DNA from: Ramicandelaber brevisporus
Taxonomy: Eukaryota; Kickxellomycota; Ramicandelaberales; Ramicandelaberaceae
DNA length: 26,939 nucleotides
Assembly: GCA_025201865.1 (NCBI GenBank)
Contig: MU602999.1
Location: forward strand, 1 to 26,939
Direction: 5' to 3'
In this document: one piece after another, positions 1 to 7,912 of the stretch
Layout of the letters: every line of letters starts with the position of its first letter
How positions within the stretch are numbered: position 1 is the stretch's first letter
Notes under the pieces: model-generated
What the model was told of the DNA's origin: nothing
What the model saw: only the letters and a program-made list of their open reading frames with translations
Database searches by the model: none
Translations under genes and position numbers: made by a program

Positions 1-140
1 GCCGCGCCAGCACCGAGGCCGCTCTCGTCGGCGCAGATGAGGCTGCAGATGGCGTCGGCGGACAGGCCGCGCAGCCAGCCAGCCAGCACGCGCTCATCCA
101 GAACGGCATTGCCAGCAACGCAGGCCGAGAATGGATGCAT
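1..140 (-). CDS. Roadblock/LAMTOR5-like protein, N-terminal part only (cut by window edge)
   Basis: A minus-strand frame opens at an ATG at 138-140 and stays open to the left edge, giving about 46 residues. The sequence is GC-rich and codon-like, in contrast to the AT-rich DNA just upstream. The fragment begins MHPFSACVAGNAVLDERV and ends with the pattern ICSLICADESGLGAG. The second part resembles the beta-strand and turn of roadblock-fold proteins, where a hydrophobic strand is followed by D-x-x-GL and a Gly. LAMTOR5 (HBXIP), a subunit of the lysosomal Ragulator complex, has this near its N-terminus. That assignment is inference from one short motif. Another roadblock/LC7 protein, or an unrelated protein, is possible. 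The start could also move if an upstream exon exists. Confidence 0.4.
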   Translation of the reverse strand, partial: MHPFSACVAGNAVLDERVLAGWLRGLSADAICSLICADESGLGAGA

Positions 141-1175
141 TTTTTGGATGGATTTTGGAGCTGTTTGTTGTTTGGAGATCAGCTTGGTCAGTTTGTCTCA
201 CTCTGCCTCGCAACCACATCCAGCATGCGACTCAAGCATCCAGCATCCACCAGCTCGCCAGCAGCGCAATTCAACATTGAGAGCGATCGGTCTGAGTCGT
301 GCATTTGATATCGTGGAGTACTGTGAACCGGCACATGGTTCCAGTGATACTTATGTAGCAATATCTCATGCCCTTTTACAAATGTGTTTGAACACTTTCA
401 TTCAGATTGAACGTCTAATTAGTTGATTTCATTGTAGTGATCATCTACTCATTAGCCTTCTTCCAGGATTACTATTTTTGCGAAGCAATTGATGTATCAT
501 GTTGTAGAACTAACCCACGTTGGAGATTGTATTACTATAGATAATAGTATTAAAAATGGTAGATGACGTCTCATATATTGCTTATTGCGATACATCAATT
601 ATTAGTGTCTAACATTAATTACTTGCCAAGTCCTTGCTCATAATAAAAAAGGATTGTCATCAGATGCAACTAAGAAGATAACCAAGAGGCACGGACCTAT
701 CTGGTAGTCGTGGGAACCATCCCAATAAAATTTCGAAAATAAAGCTACGGGAACTGATATGGCACCATCCTGTATAGATTGTTCATTCGCCCGGAGATGC
801 TGCTTAACTTCCGAAGTCCGGATCCAGTAACTATCAATGAAAAGTGTGTACCCACGGCTATGAGCCAATCGCTGACGAATGTCACATGAATGTAAAGTTT
901 GAGATTCAGGTGGCGGCGAATACTGGAGTGAGTGCTTTCGCCGGTCCTCAGCTCAAAAAGAAAGCCCCACTACCCACCCACTACATGAACTGACCGGTGC
1001 TTGCTGCGTCGTTCCCCAAAGCCTCTATCTTCAAACTCACTCTCGCAAACACCACTATCACCGCAAACGCAAACGCAAACACGTGCGCACACGTACACAC
1101 ATACACATACACGTACACATACACACATACTGACACACTCACAAAAAGAACTGCGCCAGACCGCGACAACACACA
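141..1175. other. Intergenic region between two divergent genes; AT-rich, with an AC-rich leader at its right end
   Basis: About 1 kb separates the minus-strand fragment at the left edge from the GNAT-like gene. The stretch 420-700 is clearly more AT-rich than the genes. A TGACGTC sequence (CRE-like core) sits at 564-570. A 76-codon minus-strand frame lies at 638-868, but I recognise no family and do not call it. From about 1060 the plus strand becomes an ACGCAA and then AC/ACAT dinucleotide-rich leader that runs to within about 40 bases of the next start codon. I see no tRNA, transposon or other gene here. Confidence 0.6.
1063..1143 (+). repeat. AC-rich microsatellite in the leader of the GNAT-like gene
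   Basis: The plus strand shows three tandem copies of a CAAACG hexamer followed by an imperfect (AC)n / ACAT tract. It ends about 35 bases before the start codon at 1176. The same CA- or CT-rich pattern recurs just upstream of other genes in the window, so it is probably part of the transcribed 5' leader. Confidence 0.75.
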
Positions 1176-2030
1176 ATGACCAGCATTGAATCATCCCTGC
1201 CAGCCGCCACCCCCGCCTCCGCTGCCACCGCAGCCCAAAGGTCAGCTGACGGGTTTGTGCAACCGTTTGGAAACTCCGAGCTGCAGTACCGTGTCGCTGC
1301 CTTTGACAACATTCAAGATCGCGAAATTGTGTTCCAGTTGCGCCGTTTCGCCGGCTGGAGTTGGGACGAAATCGACCAGTGGTTCAACGAGGTCAAGAAC
1401 AATCTCCGCCGTCTCTACATCTTCTATGTGCCGCGCCGCGGTAACGAAGACATCGCCTCTGCGGTGTTGGCGCTGCCTGAGCCCTCCAAGACCCACATGC
1501 ATGATTCTCTGAACGCCGAAGAACGCACTGCCGTCTACTCTGTTGGCGAGGGTGCGTCGACTGACAAGGTCACATTCAACCACTACCCGGGTGTCTACCG
1601 CAAGGGCAGCAGTCTGCGCGTTGGCCAGAACAGCTGGGCATCATGCTTTGTCTCCGACACTCACATCGTCGTCGGCATGTTTGGTCTCTCGTTCAAGTAC
1701 TTCAATCTGGACGATGGCGAAGTCATGTCTGAGATTGCCGATGTTAACGGACCGCTGCGCACTGCCGGCGTCATCTCTGGCGTTAACCTGCCATCGTTCC
1801 GTGGGAAGGGCTTTGGTAAAATCATGGTGCTTGCCATCGAGGATGATGTGCGCAAGAACGATTTGGCGGATACTCTGAGCATGTTTTACGCGTCGCGCAA
1901 CAAGTTCACGCCGCATCTCGCCAAGTCGCTTGGATACACCTTCTACTCGACAACCTACATGCGCTGGTTCCAGCCAGATGATCGCATCATTGTCACCCAG
2001 AAGCGTCTCAAGCAGTCCTCCAAGCTCTAA
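1176..2030 (+). CDS. GNAT-fold N-acetyltransferase-like protein
   Basis: A 284-residue single-exon protein. After a short Ala/Pro/Ser-rich N-terminus (about 1-25) the sequence becomes ordered. The GNAT signature lies at about residues 197-217, where a hydrophobic strand is followed by NLPSFRGKGFGKIMV. This contains the R-x-x-G-x-G acetyl-CoA pyrophosphate-binding loop (RGKGFG) at the start of the central helix. The following segment (FYASRNKFTPHLAKSLGY) fits the usual GNAT C-terminal part, where a residue run precedes the 'lGF/lGY' strand. The substrate cannot be told from the sequence. It may be a fungal-type stand-alone GNAT acting on a small molecule or protein. The start is the first ATG after an AC-rich leader, and no other ATG lies in frame nearby. 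The stop is 271 bases before the next co-directional gene. Confidence 0.75.
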   Translation: MTSIESSLPAATPASAATAAQRSADGFVQPFGNSELQYRVAAFDNIQDREIVFQLRRFAGWSWDEIDQWFNEVKNNLRRLYIFYVPRRGNEDIASAVLALPEPSKTHMHDSLNAEERTAVYSVGEGASTDKVTFNHYPGVYRKGSSLRVGQNSWASCFVSDTHIVVGMFGLSFKYFNLDDGEVMSEIADVNGPLRTAGVISGVNLPSFRGKGFGKIMVLAIEDDVRKNDLADTLSMFYASRNKFTPHLAKSLGYTFYSTTYMRWFQPDDRIIVTQKRLKQSSKL

Positions 2031-2301
2031 AAAGACAAACCCGAACAAAAACATAAACAATACGATGCATGCTTTGTCATGATGTTACTCTCATTTGATT
2101 CACTCCTCCACTCCTATATACGTTCACAATGCACCACGGACATTTACTCTCTTTTCATCCATACTCTTTCCTCTTCTTTTCTATTCTGTTCTTGAAGTTG
2201 CTACAATGCCTTTATATTGTAATGATAGTCAGTCTCTCCTTTTCTTTTTATCCGCATAAACCTCCTCCAAGAATATTTTTCTTGTTTAACAAACGTTTGA
2301 A

Positions 2302-3408
2302 ATGGCTACTGCGTCGTCCGAACCAGGCTCGCCTATCCTGGCGCCGCTCTACGTCAACGAGCTGACTATCCCGCCACTGCCGGCGCACCATCCGCCGTCC
2401 AAGGCATCTCGCACTTCGCCGCTCATCATCGGCGTTGCCGGAGGTCGCGGTGCTGGCAAAAAGAGCGTGTGCACAGAGCTCATCAAGCGCCTTGCCGAAT
2501 CTCAGGCAACCGCCACTTCTGCGGGCCATGATGGCAGAGGACAGCAACAGCAGCAGCAGCAGCGAGTGTTGTTCCTGAACATGGATAACTTTAGACGCCC
2601 ACTCAACGGCGAAGAGTTGGAGCTGGCCCGTAATGGCAAGTTCAATTTTGACCATCCAGACTCGTTTGACTTTGACAAGCTGCATGAAGTGCTGGTCGCA
2701 TTCCGTAGCAATCAGCCAGTCTCGTCAGTGCCAGTCTGGAATACAGAGACGCTGGAAACTGAGCTGGTCCCTGTTGCACAGCTTGTGGATCATGGCTCGC
2801 GGTCTGCAATGCAGCATGCTGCCGAAACTTACCAGCCAGTTACACCACCATCGCTGGCAGGTCGCTCCGCCTCCCACGAGTCCCAATCCCCATCATCCAT
2901 CTTGAAATCGGCAGTTGCCAGCACTGCTTCGCCAATCTCGCCGAGCGTCACTGCTCCAAATGCGGAGAGTGCTCTTGGCTTCGGTGTGTTGCCAGATATT
3001 ATCATTCTCGAAGGTGTTTTGACTGCTTCGCCAATCTCGCCGAGCGTCACTGCTCCAAATGCGGAGAGTGCTCTTGGCTTCGGTGTGTTGCCAGATATTA
3101 TCATTCTCGAAGGTGTTTTGTTGCTTTACAAGCGCAAGATCCGCGATGTGCTGTCCATGAAGATCTTTATTGATGACGATGGCGACACTCGTTTGAGTCG
3201 CATTGTGACATCTACGATTCGTGTGCATGGCGAAAACGGTGCCGGCAGCAACTTGGCAGAGACGTTGAATCGCTACCAGCTGCTGGGTAAGCCAGCATTT
3301 GAGGAGTTCATTCTGCCGACAAAGAGATGGGCAGATGTCATCGTACCACGCGGCCGTGAAAACAAGGTTGCATTGGACGTCTTACACAAGACATTGGAGG
3401 ATATGTAG
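2302..3408 (+). CDS. Uridine-cytidine-kinase-like P-loop protein, probably inactive, with an internal 33-residue tandem duplication
   Basis: A 368-residue protein of the uridine kinase/phosphoribulokinase fold. Family features seen: a P-loop region at 44-55 (GVAGGRGAGKKS); a MDNFRRPL segment matching the 'D-x-F-Y' strand; FNFDHPDSFDFDKL, typical of uridine kinases; IILEGVLLLY, the strand with the conserved EG; KIFIDDDGDTRLSRI; and PTKRWADVIVPRGRENKVA near the C-terminus. Odd points: the P-loop Ser/Thr that coordinates Mg2+ is Lys54; the lid arginines (RR..RD..RGR in active enzymes) are absent (SRIVTSTIRVHGEN); and the pyrimidine-site 'YD..HSR' motif is replaced. Residues 208-240 are repeated exactly as 241-273, duplicating the EGVL strand. 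There is a poly-Gln run (about 81-87) and a Ser/Pro-rich insert (about 175-207). The fold is secure, but activity is doubtful by inference. Confidence 0.8.
   Translation: MATASSEPGSPILAPLYVNELTIPPLPAHHPPSKASRTSPLIIGVAGGRGAGKKSVCTELIKRLAESQATATSAGHDGRGQQQQQQQRVLFLNMDNFRRPLNGEELELARNGKFNFDHPDSFDFDKLHEVLVAFRSNQPVSSVPVWNTETLETELVPVAQLVDHGSRSAMQHAAETYQPVTPPSLAGRSASHESQSPSSILKSAVASTASPISPSVTAPNAESALGFGVLPDIIILEGVLTASPISPSVTAPNAESALGFGVLPDIIILEGVLLLYKRKIRDVLSMKIFIDDDGDTRLSRIVTSTIRVHGENGAGSNLAETLNRYQLLGKPAFEEFILPTKRWADVIVPRGRENKVALDVLHKTLEDM
2923..3120 (+). repeat. Exact 99-bp tandem duplication inside the kinase-like gene
   Basis: Bases 2923-3021 are repeated without a single change at 3022-3120. 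The unit is 99 bp, in codon phase, and starts with ACTGCTTCG. The flanking bases differ on both sides, so the unit borders are unambiguous. Each copy holds AAGGTG near its right end (first GT at 3014, second at 3114). A GT...AG interval of exactly 99 bases, 3014-3112, therefore exists, and its removal would restore one copy. The lack of any difference means the event is very recent, or that it is an assembly error. Confidence 0.95.
3014..3112 (+). other. Candidate nascent intron created by tandem duplication
   Basis: The interval begins GTGTTT and ends CGAAG. It is the exact duplication length, and splicing would join AAG to GTGTTTTG and rebuild the single-copy coding sequence. The 5' site is weak (GTGTTT, not GTAAGT) and the tract before the AG is only mildly pyrimidine-rich (ATTATCATTCTCGAAG). 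It contains no stop in frame, so retention is also coding. Whether it is spliced cannot be told from DNA. Confidence 0.25.
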
Positions 3409-3616
3409 AAAAAGGCTCTGTTAACCTTTCAAATCTTTAAATAACTTTCGCTATCTATGTCTACTGAGAGATTCTTTAGTCTTTGAATGCACAGGATACG
3501 ACTTCATTTGGAATGCAACTTGATTCTCCCTCTACGTGTACTCAATTTAGAGGTTGGATTCGTTCAATTGCGATTTCTTTTTTTAAAAAAAAAATTTAAC
3601 AGGCAACGACGACGAG

Positions 3617-4999
3617 ATGACAGACGAGTTCGAGATTGATCTTGACGCTCAGGTCAGCGCTGGCGTCCTGCTTGGCTTTGTCGAACCACTGCCGGCAGAT
3701 GACTCTGCTACTGGCAGTGAAGATCTCGTCTTTTCCAACCGCGTTGGCGGTGTACCAGCTTGGCTTGACCCATCGAATCCATTGACTGCTGAAGACGTAT
3801 GCTGCGAGACGTGTGGTGTCAGCATGTCGCTGTTGCTGCAGATGTACGCACCAGAAGACGAACCCGAGGATGCGTATCATCGGGTGATTTATGTGTTTGC
3901 TTGCAGAAATGGTGAATGTCATCGCAAGTATTGGCGTGGATGCTTTAAGGTGTTTAGAGCACAGCTTGCCGAGCAAAATGATATTTATGAATATCAACCA
4001 CAGAATCAGCACCAACAAGACGAAAATGGTGATAAAGATGATAATAGTGAAGATAATGATGATGATGGCGAATGGAAGAGACGGGAAGGCACTGCACTGG
4101 CCATGACATGTGTTGTCTGCAATTTGGCTGCTCCACACCAATGCTCAAACTGCAAATCTGCCAGATATTGCTCACAGGCTCATCAAGCCATGCACTGGAA
4201 GGCAGGTGACCACTCCGTGTTCTGCAAAGCCATTCTCTCTGGCAAGATGCAGCCAATTGTGAAACTGACGTCCAAGCTGTACAACATGAGTCGTTTTGCA
4301 GAATCGACACTTGTATCCGAGTCTGAGCCGGAGGATTTGGAAAACGATCACTCCATCAGCGCTGCGGCCAAATGGGAACAGCTGGAAAAGAAGCAACAGC
4401 AGAAGCGTCAACAGAAGCAACAATCGTCCACAACCGCACCTTCATCTTCATCCTCATCTTCATCGAAATTGGTGAGCAAGAGTGGAATTATTGAGGTTGA
4501 CGATGATGGAAACGAAGTCGACGATAATGAAGAAACCGATACCGGTGTCGATCCTGCATTCATTCGATTCCACAAGCGCGTATTGCGTGCACCATCTCAA
4601 GTACTGCGCTATACCCGCACTGCAGATGACCCGGTCGATGCCACCACACCGCTGTGGGTCAGCGAGAAGGGTAAGCCTTCGCAGGATGACATTCCAGCGT
4701 GCGAGCTATGTGGAGGTGAACGCGAGCTCGAGATGCAGATTATGCCCCAGCTGCTCGACAAAATTGGCATCGATCACAAGGGCATCGACAGCATCGACTG
4801 GGGCACTTTGCTGATTTATACTTGTGCAAACAGCTGCTCGTTGAATGGACTGGACCTCAAGAAGCGATACGCTGAGGAGGTGCTGTTCAGACAGCAGTTT
4901 TCGAGCGAAAGCATTGTGGACCGCATCCGAGAAACCATTGAAGGCAATCGCAACAAACTCAAGCCAGAGGATTACGAGTCTGACGATGATGCCAATTAG
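3617..4999 (+). CDS. PDCD2: PDCD2/Tsr4 family protein with MYND zinc finger
   Basis: A 460-residue, Cys-rich, cytosolic/nuclear protein. The N-terminal half of the split PDCD2 domain begins with VLLGFVEP and GGVPAWLDP, followed by a zinc ribbon (C62, C63, C66, then C96/C101 and C109). A MYND finger spans about 165-203 (C165, C168, C176, C179, C185, H189, H199, C203). The PDCD2 C-terminal domain covers about 340-445, with ACELCGGERELEMQIMPQLL and the terminal zinc-ribbon Cys pair. Members of this family (human PDCD2, yeast Tsr4) chaperone ribosomal protein uS5 during 40S assembly. An acidic Asp/Asn/Glu-rich insert (about 133-152) separates the first domain from the MYND finger. A Gln/Lys-Ser-Asp linker (about 255-310) precedes the C-terminal domain, making the protein longer than human PDCD2. 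The start follows a T-then-A homopolymer tract at about 3577-3596. Confidence 0.9.
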   Translation: MTDEFEIDLDAQVSAGVLLGFVEPLPADDSATGSEDLVFSNRVGGVPAWLDPSNPLTAEDVCCETCGVSMSLLLQMYAPEDEPEDAYHRVIYVFACRNGECHRKYWRGCFKVFRAQLAEQNDIYEYQPQNQHQQDENGDKDDNSEDNDDDGEWKRREGTALAMTCVVCNLAAPHQCSNCKSARYCSQAHQAMHWKAGDHSVFCKAILSGKMQPIVKLTSKLYNMSRFAESTLVSESEPEDLENDHSISAAAKWEQLEKKQQQKRQQKQQSSTTAPSSSSSSSSKLVSKSGIIEVDDDGNEVDDNEETDTGVDPAFIRFHKRVLRAPSQVLRYTRTADDPVDATTPLWVSEKGKPSQDDIPACELCGGERELEMQIMPQLLDKIGIDHKGIDSIDWGTLLIYTCANSCSLNGLDLKKRYAEEVLFRQQFSSESIVDRIRETIEGNRNKLKPEDYESDDDAN

Positions 5000-5095
5000 A
5001 CATTTATGAAGTTTTTTTTAATTAAAAGTTATTATTGTTGTTGTTATTGTTGTTATTATTACTATTATAGTATTAGATCAATCACTGCAGAGCAT

Positions 5096-6478
5096 TTAGA
5101 TGGGAGTAAGGCGGGATGTGCCAACTGGTTCATTGGTTCTAATGTGGTAGTCACCGTTGAGTGTAAGGTACCGCACCCATGGACTGCCAATGTAGCCACT
5201 GCGCTCGGTAATCTTGAGATAGCGCACCTGAATGCCCGAAGTGGTGTAGTATGGAATCTCAAACACAATGGAAATGGGCTTGCGCTGCTCCGGCTCTTCA
5301 GACTTGATGGTTGGCCGGCCGAAATGAGCGCGGATAGTGGCTTCTTGGCCGCCAGGGAACTGACGAATGGTCCAAACGAAGGCGGCCTTCTCTGGCAAGT
5401 ATTCAACAGTACCAACACTACATTGGAATCGTGGAGAATCGCAGTCTTCAGGGACAGGCACGGTGATTTCAACGTGGTTGGCAGTGGAGCGCCGCTTGAA
5501 CTGAGACTTGGCCTTGACAAGATATTCAACGCGGCCAGAGTGCATCTCAGTCAGAGTCTCGCACCAGATAAGCGGCTTGACCTGGGTATTGAGACGGTAG
5601 CTCATCAGCTCAAACTCACCATCAGGAGGGATGAAAGAGATTGTACGATCTGATTCGAACCGAGAGAGTCTCACACACTGGTGGAACTTGATGTCCTCCA
5701 TCTCAATTGTGCGCGGGCGTGGAGCAGTTCCGCCACCAGCAGCCGCGCCGCCAGTGGAAGAGCCAGAGGCTGGCGGGGAGGGACTTGTGGCGCCGGAAGC
5801 AGCAGCCAGTCGGGCATCGATAACCACCTTGTCATTCAATCCAAGTCTCAGTTCAGGCATTCCACTGAGGCAACTCTTGATCTTGATAACACCCATAATC
5901 TCACTACGCAGTACATCTCCGTTTGGATTAGCCAGCAGATTAATAGATTCGATAACATCCAAAAACACTTCATTCTTTTTATACTTGATTCCCTCTGAGC
6001 GCCAGGACACTGCGTTGGTAACAGCCATTGGTGGTCTAATGGACTGCTTCTCCAGCATGAAGCTCTCTTGAGTAATGTACTCTTTTAAGATGTTGGTCTC
6101 AGTGATCTGAGGCACGCCATAGTCCATAATCTCATCCAGCAACTCATAAATGACTACAAAGTTATCTCGGATTGACTCTTCCTCGAGTGTGCCAAAGTAC
6201 TCGGTTAATACCTGCACCAGCTTCTGCAAGAAAACCATTGCCATCATTGCGTTAGAGTTGCCGCGGCTTAGGGCAAGCAGATAGAGATCGTTGTGTCGCA
6301 TGTGGATATAGTTGATGCCATTTTCAGTCATTACGGGGAGGGCAGGCAGCTCCTTCTCCTCCTGCTCGGCAACGAGAGGCATGAAGCGATCTGCAGCAGA
6401 GACGGGAACATCGCCACGGTATGTTCTGTAGATGAGGGTCTTGCCCTTCAGATCGAGTACAAACACTGATGATACCAT
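5096..6478 (-). CDS. AP1M1: AP-1 clathrin adaptor complex medium (mu) subunit
   Basis: A 460-residue protein that aligns along its full length with mu1 adaptins. The N-terminal longin domain (1-140) opens with SSVFVLDLKGKTLIYRTYRG and holds EESIRDNFVVIYELLDE. The linker carries VTNAVSWRSEGIKYKKNEVF. The mu-homology domain (about 165-455) holds SGMPELRLGLNDKV, KFHQCVRLSRFESDRTISF, PPDGEFELMSYRLN, AKSQFKRRSTAN and GIQVRYLKI near the end. It sorts transmembrane cargo with Yxx-phi signals between trans-Golgi and endosomes, as part of the AP-1 heterotetramer. Two differences from the family: a Ser/Gly/Ala/Pro insert at about 223-256 replaces the short loop after the NDKV strand, and a 13-residue tail follows the usual end. 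The start used is the ATG at 6476-6478, since the in-frame codon two upstream is TTG. The gene converges on PDCD2 with only 96 bases between stops. Confidence 0.95.
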   Translation of the reverse strand: MVSSVFVLDLKGKTLIYRTYRGDVPVSAADRFMPLVAEQEEKELPALPVMTENGINYIHMRHNDLYLLALSRGNSNAMMAMVFLQKLVQVLTEYFGTLEEESIRDNFVVIYELLDEIMDYGVPQITETNILKEYITQESFMLEKQSIRPPMAVTNAVSWRSEGIKYKKNEVFLDVIESINLLANPNGDVLRSEIMGVIKIKSCLSGMPELRLGLNDKVVIDARLAAASGATSPSPPASGSSTGGAAAGGGTAPRPRTIEMEDIKFHQCVRLSRFESDRTISFIPPDGEFELMSYRLNTQVKPLIWCETLTEMHSGRVEYLVKAKSQFKRRSTANHVEITVPVPEDCDSPRFQCSVGTVEYLPEKAAFVWTIRQFPGGQEATIRAHFGRPTIKSEEPEQRKPISIVFEIPYYTTSGIQVRYLKITERSGYIGSPWVRYLTLNGDYHIRTNEPVGTSRLTPI

Positions 6479-6719
6479 ATTCAATCGACAACTAACTGAC
6501 GCGCGCCTGCTGCCCTACCCACTGCTCTATTGTTCCGCTGTGTACGTTTGTGTCTCTCTTTGTCTTTCTCCCGCGTGAGTGCGTGCTTGGAGTTCCTACT
6601 AGCCGCGATGATGAAGTGTCTCTCAGGAAGAAATTGGAAAAAAAAAAAATAAAGTGAAAAGAAATCAAGCTTGGTCTGCTTATGCGAACGGAAGACACGA
6701 GTGCCACGAACACACGCGA

Positions 6720-7631
6720 TCATTGGAGGTCCTTACGAGTCGGAGGATCAAAGTCGGCCAATGCCTTGAAGAACCCATCCAGCTTCAATGCATCAAAATG
6801 TGTGCCCAGCAGCTCAAAGTTCTCTTGGACTGGCAGGCCAAGCTCCTTCAATTTCTCCACAAACCCGCGTGGTTGGTTGAAGTTGATCAATTCATCCTCT
6901 GTGCTCTGCAGAACAAGGAACTTGGTGCGCTTCTCAGCCGGCAAAGCAGCCAAGTACTCTGGGAGAGCATCGACAAGAGTTGGCGAGCCGGACGTCCACA
7001 GCCCGTGCGATTCTGGTCCAAATGCCATCTCGATAAAGTCGATATAAGTTGGATAATCAGCCATGAGCTTCGGGATGTCAAAGATGCCCCCGACTCCGCT
7101 GACGTGCGTGATGGCATCGAGGATCGCAAACGCCTCGTCTTGGGCCGATGCAAACGGCGTTGCTGGAGCAGGCAAGCCAGTGTCGGCTTCAGTGCACACC
7201 GTAATGAGATGGATGGGCTGCAGCACCAGCAGCGACACAAGCTGCGCACCGGCCGAATGACCAGAGATGTGAATGCGGCTCGAGTCATAACCGAAGGATG
7301 GACCACTTCGATACAGGAATCGCAAAGCACGGGCAACATCCAGCAAATGGCCAGGATGCACAAACTGCGGTTCCAGCCCACGAACACTCAGGCGGTAGTT
7401 GATGATGGCAACAGCACGAGTTCCATTAAGATGGCAGACGGCACTGCCCAGAGATTCATACTCATTCTTGTCACCAGAACGCCAGCTGCCACCATGAATG
7501 TACACTAACAGTGGGTCGCCGCCGCTGCTGCTATTGCGCAATGAAGCTGGAGCACGGTACAAGTCGAGAACCTGGCGCGGTTCGGATGACGATGGAACGT
7601 ATCGAATGTCTCTTGTTATCTCAGTCAGCAT
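6720..7631 (-). CDS. AFMID: Kynurenine formamidase (alpha/beta-hydrolase)
   Basis: A 303-residue alpha/beta-hydrolase, about the length usual for animal and fungal kynurenine formamidases. Seen: the oxyanion-hole motif HGGSW at 46-50; the strand AVAIINYRL; the nucleophile elbow GHSAGA with Ser126; an acid candidate Asp246 in STEDELINF; and the C-terminal His278 in GTHFDAL. The enzyme hydrolyses N-formylkynurenine to kynurenine and formate in tryptophan breakdown and NAD synthesis. The frame extends upstream to 7769 with a hydrophobic stretch, but the ATG at 7629-7631 (MLTEITRDIRY) gives the family length and leaves room for the divergent gene's leader, so I use it. Related carboxylesterases share the HGG and GHSAGA motifs, so the exact substrate is an inference. 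It lies 241 bases upstream of AP-1 mu on the same strand. Confidence 0.8.
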   Translation of the reverse strand: MLTEITRDIRYVPSSSEPRQVLDLYRAPASLRNSSSGGDPLLVYIHGGSWRSGDKNEYESLGSAVCHLNGTRAVAIINYRLSVRGLEPQFVHPGHLLDVARALRFLYRSGPSFGYDSSRIHISGHSAGAQLVSLLVLQPIHLITVCTEADTGLPAPATPFASAQDEAFAILDAITHVSGVGGIFDIPKLMADYPTYIDFIEMAFGPESHGLWTSGSPTLVDALPEYLAALPAEKRTKFLVLQSTEDELINFNQPRGFVEKLKELGLPVQENFELLGTHFDALKLDGFFKALADFDPPTRKDLQ

Positions 7632-7658
7632 TGCGCGAATGGTAGTTGGCGTACAGGG

Positions 7659-7687
7659 ATGGATAGGTGGATAGGTGGATAGGTGGA
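7659..7687. repeat. Short tandem repeat of GGTGGATA units
   Basis: About three copies of an 8-base GGATAGGT-type unit lie just upstream of the formamidase start, in the shared 281-bp promoter region with the divergent Asn-rich gene. On the minus strand it reads as pyrimidine-rich CCACCTAT repeats, like other leaders in this window. Confidence 0.7.
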
Positions 7688-7912
7688 ACGAGAAACGAGA
7701 TGAGGCAAGCACGGCTGACAAGGAGGAAAATAGCAAAGCGCAAGACGAGCCCAAAAAGCGAAACAACATGTTTTGTCTCCGGTCCGATCGTTGTCACACA
7801 CAACCTCCAGCAAAAAGAATACGCCAGACCAAACAGCCATCCATCGCCAACACCTCCTCCTCCGCCAGCTCTAAATAAAACGACAAAAAAGAATAGAATA
7901 GAAAAGAAAAGT

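Noticed and set aside
37-426. Plus-strand frame of 129 codons
   Set aside because: It overlaps the minus-strand fragment at 1-140, which has better protein-like sequence, and the rest runs through AT-rich DNA with no family resemblance.
531-552. Imperfect AT palindrome (ACTATAGATAATAGT region)
   Set aside because: Too short and too AT-rich to distinguish from chance; no element ends or target duplications are visible.
638-868. Minus-strand frame of 76 codons in the AT-rich gap
   Set aside because: No recognisable motif, domain or flanking support. It could be a gene relic, but nothing in the sequence shows it.
5006-5653. Plus-strand frame of 215 codons
   Set aside because: It is antisense to the well-conserved AP-1 mu gene and starts in an ATT/GTT repeat.
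6654-7508. Plus-strand frame of 284 codons
   Set aside because: Antisense shadow of the formamidase gene, without family resemblance.
7632-7769. Hydrophobic N-terminal extension of the formamidase (possible signal peptide)
   Set aside because: It overlaps the divergent gene's leader and includes a simple repeat. The ATG at 7629-7631 gives the normal family length.
7667-7912. 82-codon N-terminal extension of the Asn-rich protein
   Set aside because: Basic, Pro-rich translation of promoter and A-rich leader DNA. The ATG at 7913 begins the Ser/Asn-rich protein.
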